Source of the DNA: CAZUQP01 sp964622455
GTDB taxonomy: Bacteria > Pseudomonadota > Gammaproteobacteria > DSM-16500
Assembly (NCBI GenBank): GCA_964622455.1
Contig: CAZUQP010000032.1
Location: forward strand, 62,001-126,000
Length of the DNA stretch: 64,000 nucleotides
Direction of reading: 5' to 3'
The stretch's first letter is position 1, and the number at the start of each line of letters is the position of its first letter. The notes under the pieces are model-generated. The model saw nothing but the letters and a program-made list of their open reading frames with translations. It ran no database searches and was not told the origin of the DNA. A program made the translations under genes and the position numbers. Positions 26,802-35,568 of the stretch are shown piece after piece.

Positions 26802-27711
26802 TTTTCTTGTCCTGTAATAAAGGGAAACCTAAAGATTCGCGTGTCTTAAAATAACTTTCTGCGACCATTTTAGTTAAGCGGCGAATTTTTAAAATATATT
26901 GCTGACGTTCTGTCACAGAAATTGCGCGACGAGCATCCAACAAATTGAATGTATGCGACGCCTTTAACGCCATCTCATACGCAGGTAACGGCAAATTCGC
27001 TTCAATGAGTCGCTTACTTTCTTGTTCGTAGGTATGGAACTGGCTCTGCAAAACATCAATGGGCGCATATTCAAAATTATAAGCAGACATTTCTACTTCA
27101 TTTTGATGAAACACATCACCATAAGTCACCCTGTGTTGGCCAGACCGGCTCCACACTAGATCATAAACATTATCAATCCCTTGAAGCGGCATAGCTAAGC
27201 GTTCTAGCCCATAAGTAATTTCACCGGTAATCGGTTTACATTCTAAACCGCCAATTTGTTGAAAGTAAGTGAACTGCGTCACTTCCATTCCATTTAACCA
27301 AACTTCCCACCCAAGACCCCAAGCACCTAACGTGGGTGATTCCCAGTTATCTTCCACAAAACGAACATCATCTCGATTGGGATTAACGCCTAAGGTACGC
27401 AGAGAATCCAGGTATAATTCTTGAATATTATCAGGGGATGGTTTTAACACGACTTGAAATTGATAATAATGCTGCACCCGATTAGGATTTTCTCCATAAC
27501 GCCCATCGGTAGGGCGGCGGCTTGGCTGCACATAGGCCGCGCGCCAAGGCTCAGGACCGATTGCCCGTAAAAAAGTGGCTGGGTGGAAAGTGCCGGCACC
27601 GACTTCCATATCAAATGGCTGCATGATCACACATCCTTGCCTTGCCCAAAAAGCTTGTAATGCGGCAATCATGCCTTGCAAACTTTGAATATCGTACGTG
27701 ATTTTTTTCAT
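26776..27711 (-). CDS. glyQ: Glycyl-tRNA synthetase alpha subunit
   Basis: A 311-residue class II catalytic subunit activating glycine. Typical segments are FWARQGCVIMQPFDMEVGAGT, LRAIGPEPWRAAYVQPSRRPTDGRYGENPNR, and GWEVWLNGMEVTQFTYFQQ. Length is normal. The 3' end is Lys-rich and overlaps glyS by 26 bp. The gene starts an operon with glyS-gmhB-plsC and is divergent from the oligopeptidase gene across 136 bp with no confident promoter. Confidence 0.97.
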   Translation of the reverse strand: MKKITYDIQSLQGMIAALQAFWARQGCVIMQPFDMEVGAGTFHPATFLRAIGPEPWRAAYVQPSRRPTDGRYGENPNRVQHYYQFQVVLKPSPDNIQELYLDSLRTLGVNPNRDDVRFVEDNWESPTLGAWGLGWEVWLNGMEVTQFTYFQQIGGLECKPITGEITYGLERLAMPLQGIDNVYDLVWSRSGQHRVTYGDVFHQNEVEMSAYNFEYAPIDVLQSQFHTYEQESKRLIEANLPLPAYEMALKASHTFNLLDARRAISVTERQQYILKIRRLTKMVAESYFKTRESLGFPLLQDKKNAKSSFKK

Positions 27712-27847
27712 GAAGACTCAGTCTATTGATTGAACGAAGAATTATAGCATTGTTCATTTACCAGTGAAGTCTTAATATACCTCTCACAGAGCAAAATATG
27801 GTACGCTTAATTATCCTAATAATAATAAAATAATAAGAGGAACCTAT

Positions 27848-29887
27848 ATGGATAACCCCGTATTAAATCAAGGTCCCTTGCCCATTTTTAGCAGTATTTT
27901 ACCCATAGAAATTGAACCTGCTCTAAAAAAGCTCATAGAGCAAAATCGCGCTGAACTTAGTCATTTGCTTAACCAGCCTTCGTTTACCTGGGACAACTTG
28001 ATAGCGCCTCTGCTTGCGATGGATAACACGCTGAACAAAATGTGGTCGCCTATTGCTCATTTACACAGCATTATGGAATCAGAAGATTTAAGAGCAGCTT
28101 ATAATACTTGTTTGCCCTTACTCACTGAATATCATTCAGATTTAATGCAAAATACTAAACTTTATGAAGCCATTAAATCCATTGCAGAAAGCCCTGAATA
28201 TCAAACACTGGATGATGCAAAACAAAAAGTTATTCAAAATGAGTTGCGTGATTTTCGCCTCGCGGGTGTCAATCTTTCGGAATCAGATAAAATACGTTTT
28301 ACTGAATTACAAAAGCAGTTAAGTACGCTTTCAACCACATTTGCTGAACATGTATTAGATGCGACTGATGCGTGGAGCCTGCATATTACCGATTTGGCCC
28401 AATTAAAAGGTATTCCTGAACAAACTTTACAAATTGCAAGTGATCAAGCAAAAAAACAAGGAAAAAGCGGCTGGCTCTTCACATTAGACCATCCGAGTTA
28501 TTATGCACTCATTAAATATTTAGAAAATCGGGAACTGCGTCAATGTATCTATGAAGCGCATGTGACTCGCGCGTCTCTAGAGGGCCCGCACAAAAATCGT
28601 TTTGACAATACGCCTATCATGGAATCCATTTTAAAAATACGTCTTGAATTGGCTAATCTTTTGGGTTTTAAAACATTTGCAGATTATTCGCTTGCTACCA
28701 AAATGGCGCGCGATCCTGAAGAGGTGCTCACCTTTTTAAATGATTTGGTCGTTCAATCAAAACCGTTTGCGGAACGTGAAATACAAGAGCTTTCCGCTTT
28801 CGCCAAATCAATCACCCCCCATTTAACTCAATTAGAAGCCTGGGACATCGCTTATTACACCGAAAAATTACGCGAAAAAAAATATGCGCTTTCTGAAGAA
28901 AATTTACGTCCCTATTTTCCGATACATAAAGTGTTAAACGGCATGTTCTCTGTCGTGCAGCGCTTATTTGGGATTCATATTATTGAGCACGCTGATGTAG
29001 ATACGTGGCACAAAGACGTAAAGTTTTTTGAAGTACAAGATCATCATCAAAAAACTCGCGGATTTTTTTATATTGATTTATATGCACGCCCTCATAAACG
29101 TGACGGCGCTTGGATGGATGAATGCCGCATACGACAAATACTGCTTGATAAAAATTTACAACATCCCGTCGCTTTTTTAACGTGTAATTTTACTCAGCCT
29201 GTTCTCGATAAGCCGGCTTTTTTAACCCATGATGATGTACAAACTATTTTTCATGAGTTTGGCCATTGCTTGCATCACCTACTCACCAAAGTTGACTATG
29301 CACCGGTCTCTGGCATGAATGGCGTTCCTTGGGACGCTGTTGAATTTCCAAGCCAATTTTTAGAGCATTGGTGTTGGGACAAAGAAACATTGTTTCTGAT
29401 TTCCGAACACGAAATGACAGGCGAACCTTTGCCCGATTCACTTTATCAAAAATTATTGGCTGCCAGACATTTTCAAGCAGGGATGCACATGTTGCGGCAA
29501 CTTGAATTTGCAATTTTTGATTTTCGCTTACATGTCGAATTTGATCCAAAAAAAGAAGGACAGATCCAATCCATTTTAGATGATGTCCGTCAGAACGTCG
29601 CTGTAATAACGCCGCCCTCATTTAATCGTTTTCAAAATAGTTTTTCGCATATTTTTGCCGGCGGTTATGCAGCGGGCTATTACAGTTATAAATGGGCCGA
29701 AGTATTATCAAGCGATGCATTTTCACTTTTTGAAGAAGAAGGCATTTTTAATGCTAAAACCGGCAAAGCATTCTTGCAGCATATTTTAGAAGCGGGCGGC
29801 GTCTATCATCCGATGGATTTATTTGTCGCGTTTCGCGGACGAAAACCGCATATTGATGCATTGCTAAGACATGTCGGATTGGTGTAA
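27848..29887 (+). CDS. prlC: Oligopeptidase A (M3 metallopeptidase)
   Basis: A 679-residue cytoplasmic zinc endopeptidase trimming short peptides. The zinc motif HEFGH is at about residues 469-473 (TIFHEFGHCLHHLL), with the third ligand Glu in WDAVEFPSQFLEHW. The C-terminal substrate-binding YAAGYYSYKWAEVLSSDAF is typical of OpdA/PrlC. The Shine-Dalgarno AAGAGGAA is good. It is followed 37 bp later by a peptide transporter gene, suggesting import and breakdown of host or environmental peptides as amino-acid source. Confidence 0.95.
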   Translation: MDNPVLNQGPLPIFSSILPIEIEPALKKLIEQNRAELSHLLNQPSFTWDNLIAPLLAMDNTLNKMWSPIAHLHSIMESEDLRAAYNTCLPLLTEYHSDLMQNTKLYEAIKSIAESPEYQTLDDAKQKVIQNELRDFRLAGVNLSESDKIRFTELQKQLSTLSTTFAEHVLDATDAWSLHITDLAQLKGIPEQTLQIASDQAKKQGKSGWLFTLDHPSYYALIKYLENRELRQCIYEAHVTRASLEGPHKNRFDNTPIMESILKIRLELANLLGFKTFADYSLATKMARDPEEVLTFLNDLVVQSKPFAEREIQELSAFAKSITPHLTQLEAWDIAYYTEKLREKKYALSEENLRPYFPIHKVLNGMFSVVQRLFGIHIIEHADVDTWHKDVKFFEVQDHHQKTRGFFYIDLYARPHKRDGAWMDECRIRQILLDKNLQHPVAFLTCNFTQPVLDKPAFLTHDDVQTIFHEFGHCLHHLLTKVDYAPVSGMNGVPWDAVEFPSQFLEHWCWDKETLFLISEHEMTGEPLPDSLYQKLLAARHFQAGMHMLRQLEFAIFDFRLHVEFDPKKEGQIQSILDDVRQNVAVITPPSFNRFQNSFSHIFAGGYAAGYYSYKWAEVLSSDAFSLFEEEGIFNAKTGKAFLQHILEAGGVYHPMDLFVAFRGRKPHIDALLRHVGLV

Positions 29888-29924
29888 GCTGATCCTCCGA
29901 GTTTTTTACCCATTTGTTAAAACT

Positions 29925-31367
29925 ATGACATCGACTAAACAGTATCCTAAAGCATTGCCTTATTTATTTTTGACTGAAATGTGGGAACGTTTTGGTTTTT
30001 ACGTTGTCCAAGGTTTATTGGTGCTCTACATGACCAAGGCTTTTGGATTCTCAGACGACCAAAGCTACACCATTTCAGGTACATTCACAGCGCTCGCCTA
30101 TATTTCCCCGATGATAGGCGGCTTGATTGCTGATCGAATATTAGGTTTTAAAATGTGCATTTTATGGGGAGGCATTTTTTTAAGTGCCGGCTATGCATTA
30201 CTTGCCTTGTCATCAAACCGCGAAGTTTATCTTGCGCTTGCCACTATTATTGTCGGCAATGGTTTATTCAAACCCAATATTTCAAGTTTATTAGGCGCGC
30301 TTTATCCCCCAGGCGATACGGGACGTGATGCAGGCTTTACTATTTTTTATGTCGGAATTAATTTAGGTGCATTTTTCGCAGGAATCAGTTCGGGCGCCAT
30401 CAAAGACCATTTTGGCTGGCATGCAGGTTTTGCATTGGCAAGCATCGGATTATTAATTGGTTTGTGCACATTTGCACTCGGTTTAAAATGGGGCGATGTT
30501 CGCTATAAACAAAATCTTTCTCTCGCAAACAAATACTTTTTCTTTCATAAACCGTGGTTGTTATCGCTATGCATACTCACAGCAGGTCTCTTAAGTATTT
30601 TGTTGCAAAGCAGTTTATTAAGCAAATGGCTGCTTCCGCTGGTAGGTATTTTTTTACTTTTTTTTGTTTTTATTCTCGCTTTTTCTCAAGAACCTGTTTA
30701 TCGCAATCGTTTAATTCTGCTGAATATTTTAATTATTGCAGCCATTGTATATTGGACATTCTTCCTGCAGATTTTTTTCTCTGCTAATTTATTTATTGAT
30801 CGACTCATCAATAAACAAATAGCAGGTGTTGCAGTCCCAACCACTGCATTTTATTCTCTAGAAAGTGTATTTGTGATTTTGTTGGGCCCCTTATTTGCCT
30901 GGTCGTGGCAAACACTCAATCAAAATAAGCGTAACCCTTCAACATTTATTAAATTTGTTTGGGCAATTTTTTTTGTAGGACTCGGTTTTTTAACTCTCAC
31001 AGTGAGCACGTTCTTTAGTAATGATGCGCATCTTATTAATCCTCTCTGGATTGTGTTTTCTTATTTATTCATCACCATCGGTGAATTATTGCTGTCGCCC
31101 ATTGGACTTGCTGCTGTTACTTTGCTATCACCCCCTCGACTCACTGGAATGATGATGGGCATTTGGTTTGTAGCCCTTGGTTTTGGCGGTGAATTTGCAG
31201 GATTTTTGGCAACACTCTCAAGTGTTCCAAAAACCGCAACGACCCCTTTATCGCAGTTACCGATTTATCGTCATGCTTTTTTTAATTTTTCTTTGATTGC
31301 CTTTACAGTGGCCCTGCTGTTATTTTTTCTGCAACTCGCATTAAGAAAAAAATTGGATACTGATTAA
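29925..31367 (+). CDS. Proton-dependent di/tripeptide transporter (POT/PTR2 family)
   Basis: A 480-residue inner-membrane MFS transporter with about 14 hydrophobic segments. It carries the POT signature ExxERFGFY in LTEMWERFGFYVVQ and the FYVGINLGAFFAG segment of the family. It probably imports di- and tripeptides with protons. The start is set at MTSTKQYPKALPYL; an upstream reading overlaps prlC and lacks homology. Linked to prlC, it suggests peptide scavenging, common in intracellular Legionellales that feed on amino acids. Confidence 0.92.
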   Translation: MTSTKQYPKALPYLFLTEMWERFGFYVVQGLLVLYMTKAFGFSDDQSYTISGTFTALAYISPMIGGLIADRILGFKMCILWGGIFLSAGYALLALSSNREVYLALATIIVGNGLFKPNISSLLGALYPPGDTGRDAGFTIFYVGINLGAFFAGISSGAIKDHFGWHAGFALASIGLLIGLCTFALGLKWGDVRYKQNLSLANKYFFFHKPWLLSLCILTAGLLSILLQSSLLSKWLLPLVGIFLLFFVFILAFSQEPVYRNRLILLNILIIAAIVYWTFFLQIFFSANLFIDRLINKQIAGVAVPTTAFYSLESVFVILLGPLFAWSWQTLNQNKRNPSTFIKFVWAIFFVGLGFLTLTVSTFFSNDAHLINPLWIVFSYLFITIGELLLSPIGLAAVTLLSPPRLTGMMMGIWFVALGFGGEFAGFLATLSSVPKTATTPLSQLPIYRHAFFNFSLIAFTVALLLFFLQLALRKKLDTD

Positions 31368-31425
31368 TCCCTAAAAAACCTATTTACTTGTTAATTAAAT
31401 ATGCAATTAACGTGATTTTGTTTTT

Positions 31426-31452
31426 TTGTTAACAAATAAAAACTGTTATAAT
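31426..31452 (+). promoter_or_regulatory. Extended -10 promoter of the KAP NTPase gene
   Basis: TATAAT at 31447-31452 is preceded by TGT, giving an extended -10 (TGnTATAAT). TTGTTA at 31426-31431 is a weak -35 at 15 bp. The site lies about 55 bp before the GTG start in a 140-bp AT-rich gap, so the NTPase has its own promoter rather than reading through from the transporter. Confidence 0.6.
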
Positions 31453-31507
31453 AAATATAAAGTTAGATACTCTTTCGAATGACTTTCTATTTCGGGAGTA
31501 AGCTATC

Positions 31508-33679
31508 GTGTTTGATGCAGACCGTCCTATTCAAAAAAACGAACAAGACCGGTTAGGCCGTTCCGGTTTTGCTAAGTATTTAGCGCGCTCTATTCTCGAT
31601 CATAAAAATCCCGAAAGCCTAGTCATTGGATTGTATGGCGGTTTTGGCACTGGCAAAACCTCCCTCATTAATCTCATCGCAGAAGAACTTCAGTTAGCGG
31701 GCAATAATATGTTGGATGAAGAAAAACCCGTCGTTTTAAATTTCAGCCCGTGGAGTTATTCAGGACAAGATAGTTTGATCTACCATTTTTTTCGAAGGTT
31801 ATCATCGGCAATTCGACATGCGCCTCAGTTTAAAAATTCTGAAAAAATTGTTTTTCTGCTTGAGCTTTATGTTTCTTTTTTTACAAACCGCCCAACACCT
31901 CAATTATTACAGCCAAAAAAACAGTTACTAAAACAATTCTTATCTGAAACATCTAACCAATACGGCTGGGAATCAGGCCGTGATTTAACCCACGTTAAAG
32001 CTGAATTAAATGAATTATTGCGCCAGCAAAAACATAAAATAATTATTTTTATTGATAATATTGCACGCCTGCATGATGAGGAAATCGCTCAAATTTTTCA
32101 AATAACAAAATCCATGGGAGATTATCTCAACACAGTGTATGTGTTAGCCATAGATAAACAGCGGGTGATGCACGCAATCGCCAATGTCTATCATCTCAAT
32201 GGTACAGATTATTTGGAAAAAATAGTGCAGCTCCCATTTGAAATACCTGCTTTTTCAAAACAAGATGTAGAAAGCATCTTGCTAGACCGCTTAACCCCTG
32301 TTGTCAATGCAGTGCCAGAAGATATGTGGGACAATAAATACTGGAATGATATTTATTATCTAGCATTAAAATATTTTTTTAATGACTGCCGTGATATTAC
32401 TCATTATGTCAATACACTGAGCTTTAGTTTTCCACGCGTCAAAGAATTAGTCAATCCAGTTGATTTTTTTGCGATTACCGTGCTTCATGTTTTTTCGCCG
32501 GAAATATTTTTAAAGATCAAGGAAAACAAAGATTTATTTACTGATCTTGTAAGCCATGTATTCGAAGATGATAAAAATAAAATGCTTGAGGACAGCTTGC
32601 GCTGCGATAATATTTTAAATTTTTCGACAACTGTTCCTGAAGATGTTTTGAAAAAATTACTCATGATATTATTTCCAAAATTACGCGCCCTTTATGAAAA
32701 AAACGTCCCTTTTTATCATTCAGAGGAACTTTCTCGCCGCAATCGACGGATTTGCAGTGCGGATTTTTTTGACGCTTACTTTCAATTCGCCATTCCATCA
32801 AGAGATATCTCCGCAGCTGAAATGAATGCGATTTTGTCTCTTGCCTCTCATAAAAAAGCATTTGCCGAAACGATTCTTTGTTTAAATAAAGATGAACGGG
32901 CGCTCTATTTTTTGGAAAAACTAGATAGTATTTCCTCTCATAAAATTCCTGAAAATAATAGAAAAAATATTATCGAGGCACTTTTAGATTGTGCTGACTT
33001 ATTTCCTGAGGGAATGGAAAGCCCTTTACGTGTTAATACGCCCATGCGCATTCATCGAATTTTGCATCAATTATTTAGGCAAATTTCAAATCCTGAAGAA
33101 CGCTTTATTACTTTTAGAGAAGCCATCAAGAACTCGGCATTAAGCGTGTATAGCTTAGTTCATGAAATCAATGCGCAATATGATGAAAAACTTGCTGCAG
33201 AAGACACTTTAATTCCTGCCGAACAACATGACTTTACCTTGAATCAACTCGAAACATTGCAAAAATTAGTTTGTCAAAAAATTTCTTACTGGGCAACGAT
33301 GGATAGACTGGCTGAACACCCTAAACTCATGGAACTCCTGCGTGCTTTCAAAGCATGGGGTGATAATAATGAATGCGAGAATTTTGTTGGTCATTTGGTA
33401 CAAGAAGATAAAGGTTTGATTGTATTTTTATGTGCAGCACTCAAAGAACCTATTATCCAAACCATGACAAAATTAACTAAAAATACACTATGGTCAGAAT
33501 ATTTATCCATCATTGAAGAATTTATTTCCGTTAATATTATAGCACCACACGCCAAAATGATATTTGAAGATCCTGATTTTGAAAAATTACGCGAAGAAGA
33601 ACAATTAGCTATTCTGATTTTTCTCGATTTAATTCATGCAGACACAACAAAAACTATTCCGCAAACAACGCCTGAATAA
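31508..33679 (+). CDS. KAP-family P-loop NTPase
   Basis: A 723-residue protein starting at GTG with a GGGAG Shine-Dalgarno. The Walker A is GGFGTGKT (residues 44-51). The Walker B is IIFIDNIARL with Asp183-Asn184, where KAP proteins normally have two Asp. The domain start (DRLGRSGFAKYLARSIL) and the HFFRRL, YLEKIVQLPFEIP segments fit the KAP family. KAP proteins often carry membrane helices inserted in the NTPase domain; none is evident here. The C-terminal 380 residues are helical with no known domain. Family roles range from phage exclusion to membrane scaffolds; the role here is unknown. Confidence 0.8.
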   Translation: MFDADRPIQKNEQDRLGRSGFAKYLARSILDHKNPESLVIGLYGGFGTGKTSLINLIAEELQLAGNNMLDEEKPVVLNFSPWSYSGQDSLIYHFFRRLSSAIRHAPQFKNSEKIVFLLELYVSFFTNRPTPQLLQPKKQLLKQFLSETSNQYGWESGRDLTHVKAELNELLRQQKHKIIIFIDNIARLHDEEIAQIFQITKSMGDYLNTVYVLAIDKQRVMHAIANVYHLNGTDYLEKIVQLPFEIPAFSKQDVESILLDRLTPVVNAVPEDMWDNKYWNDIYYLALKYFFNDCRDITHYVNTLSFSFPRVKELVNPVDFFAITVLHVFSPEIFLKIKENKDLFTDLVSHVFEDDKNKMLEDSLRCDNILNFSTTVPEDVLKKLLMILFPKLRALYEKNVPFYHSEELSRRNRRICSADFFDAYFQFAIPSRDISAAEMNAILSLASHKKAFAETILCLNKDERALYFLEKLDSISSHKIPENNRKNIIEALLDCADLFPEGMESPLRVNTPMRIHRILHQLFRQISNPEERFITFREAIKNSALSVYSLVHEINAQYDEKLAAEDTLIPAEQHDFTLNQLETLQKLVCQKISYWATMDRLAEHPKLMELLRAFKAWGDNNECENFVGHLVQEDKGLIVFLCAALKEPIIQTMTKLTKNTLWSEYLSIIEEFISVNIIAPHAKMIFEDPDFEKLREEEQLAILIFLDLIHADTTKTIPQTTPE

Positions 33680-33688
33680 TAAAGAGAT

Positions 33689-35434
33689 TTACAAACTTGC
33701 GACCAAACTAAAAAATCCGCGCGGACATCGGCCTCGGCCGACCAATTCTTCCGCAGCGATTTCTTTTGTTAATGGCTGCGCTATCATGACATTGCCCGTC
33801 AAATGATTGGTGACAACAAACCGAATCCCAAGTCCCGTAGAAGTCGCGCTTTGTTTTTGTTTAATCCCGACAACTTCTTTGATATTCCAAATAACACCTG
33901 CATCATAAAACATATAAAACTGCATCGATCTTAATAAAAACCATTCGGGGACTACATCCATACGAAGTTCAGCACTTCCTGAAAGGCCTTTATCGCCAAT
34001 AATTTCTGCGGGATCATAGCCGCGGCCCAATTGGCTGCCGCCAAAACCGAATTGTTCTGATGCCAATAAAGCTTCTAAAGGATACTGGCCATTCATGATC
34101 ATAAAAAATGAGAACCTGCCGGGCAAAGGCTGCAACCGCACAGCTTGCACAATCATTTTAGTAAAAATGCCATCTGCCCCAAACCGGGAAGTTGTCAACG
34201 AATTAGGATTGTTGGATGCGCCTAAAATATTAAGACCTTGTTCAAAGTGTAATCCTAATAAATTTGCGCCCCTGAAACGGTCGGAAAAATCATAGTTAGC
34301 ACCCAATTTAACGGAACGGATGTGATCGGTGTAAAGGGGGAAAGTAAATGAAGTCACTTGGCTGTCTAAATAATCGAATCCACCATCCAGCGTTAGGTTT
34401 TTAGTCCTTGAACGAATCCATGGATATTCAAATGCACCATAATAAGTCGTTGAGTTACCATTAATATCAATCACCGCAAGGTCAAGGCCCGGCTGAGTTT
34501 TTGAATTATTTTTTCCAAACGTTGCTGAAAGTCCTTCAATACCGACCGGCACTCGATAAGAAATATCATAGAATTTTAATTGTTGCGGCCGTGTAGTCGT
34601 TGCATAAATAGCGCGGGTTGCATCCCCCGGCCTAAAAATAGAATTTAAGGCCGCATGTGCAGTCCACTGTTGCGGGCCAATGTAGAGAGTTCCATAATTA
34701 TCATAGGACAATGATCCTGTTAGAGTGCTCATTTCAGACGACAAATGCAAATCTGATGCGCCCACCTCTGTCTTAGAAGGTTCCAATACAGCCTTGACTT
34801 GTACACCCGGAATTTCATTGGCTAAGCGCAAATAATATTCCATCACTTTAATCTGTAATGGCCGCGATTTTGAAATTTGCTCGCCATAAGATTGAATTAA
34901 TGATTTAGCCCCCTTGGGCACACCGATGACTGTGACTTGGTCAATATACCCTTCAATGATCTTCACATGAACAACACCCGCATGGACACGTTGAGGCGGC
35001 AAAATGGCGCGCGATAAAATATAGCCATTATTGCGATAAAAATTCGTAATGCTTTGAACAATTTCTTGTAATTCCGCAATCGAAATTTGAGTATTTAGCT
35101 TGTCTTTATAAAGAACACTTAATTGCTCATCCGAATAAACATGATTGTCTTCAAGAATAATTTTTGTCAGTTTAAAGGTGATCTTCGAGGCCTCTGGCCC
35201 TAACGCTGATGGTTGTTGTTGCGGCGCCTTAGTAGGAGGCAATGCAGAAGGAGTTTCCTGTTGCGGTGTTGAAAAGATTTTACTAACAACGCCAGGCTGA
35301 GTGCTGCCAGGCAATGCATTTTTGACTGCTTGAGACGCGGCCGTTTCACCCGCTGTTTGCGCGACTGCTGATATACTTAACAAAATGCTAAAAAAAGCCG
35401 CCCCTATTAGTATAACCAGCCTAGCTGCTTTCAT
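33689..35434 (-). CDS. Two-partner secretion outer-membrane transporter (ShlB/FhaC/HecB family)
   Basis: A 581-residue Omp85-superfamily protein. A signal peptide (MKAARLVILIGAAFFSILLS) precedes a Pro/Gln-rich linker (about 25-80). POTRA domains follow (about 85-240, including LQEIVQSITNFYRNNGYILSRAILPPQRV), then a 16-strand-type barrel with the L6-loop-like RGYDPAEIIGDKGLSGSAELR, ending GFFSLVASL. It should export a TpsA exoprotein through the outer membrane, but no TpsA lies in the window. The start at 35434 is chosen to begin at the signal peptide. Confidence 0.88.
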   Translation of the reverse strand: MKAARLVILIGAAFFSILLSISAVAQTAGETAASQAVKNALPGSTQPGVVSKIFSTPQQETPSALPPTKAPQQQPSALGPEASKITFKLTKIILEDNHVYSDEQLSVLYKDKLNTQISIAELQEIVQSITNFYRNNGYILSRAILPPQRVHAGVVHVKIIEGYIDQVTVIGVPKGAKSLIQSYGEQISKSRPLQIKVMEYYLRLANEIPGVQVKAVLEPSKTEVGASDLHLSSEMSTLTGSLSYDNYGTLYIGPQQWTAHAALNSIFRPGDATRAIYATTTRPQQLKFYDISYRVPVGIEGLSATFGKNNSKTQPGLDLAVIDINGNSTTYYGAFEYPWIRSRTKNLTLDGGFDYLDSQVTSFTFPLYTDHIRSVKLGANYDFSDRFRGANLLGLHFEQGLNILGASNNPNSLTTSRFGADGIFTKMIVQAVRLQPLPGRFSFFMIMNGQYPLEALLASEQFGFGGSQLGRGYDPAEIIGDKGLSGSAELRMDVVPEWFLLRSMQFYMFYDAGVIWNIKEVVGIKQKQSATSTGLGIRFVVTNHLTGNVMIAQPLTKEIAAEELVGRGRCPRGFFSLVASL

Positions 35435-35509
35435 GCCATCTTCATCCTTAATAGGCAATTTTTTTATACTGAATTATTTTTAAAGCATTATAACCATCCC
35501 CGAATAATA

Positions 35510-35538
35510 TTACTACTGCATACCTTTCTTGCTATACT
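35510..35538 (+). promoter_or_regulatory. Extended -10 promoter of the CHASE2-cyclase gene
   Basis: TATACT (35533-35538) is preceded by TGC (extended -10), with a weak TTACTA -35 (35510-35515) at the optimal 17 bp. It lies in the 134-bp gap between the divergent TpsB and cyclase genes, about 30 bp before the cyclase ATG. Confidence 0.55.
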
Positions 35539-35568
35539 TTACCCTGAAAACTTAGGGAAAAATAACTC

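Noticed and set aside
31508..33679. Anti-phage defence island around the KAP NTPase
   Set aside because: Neighbours are a peptide transporter and a secretion protein; no restriction, CBASS, retron or other defence gene lies nearby.
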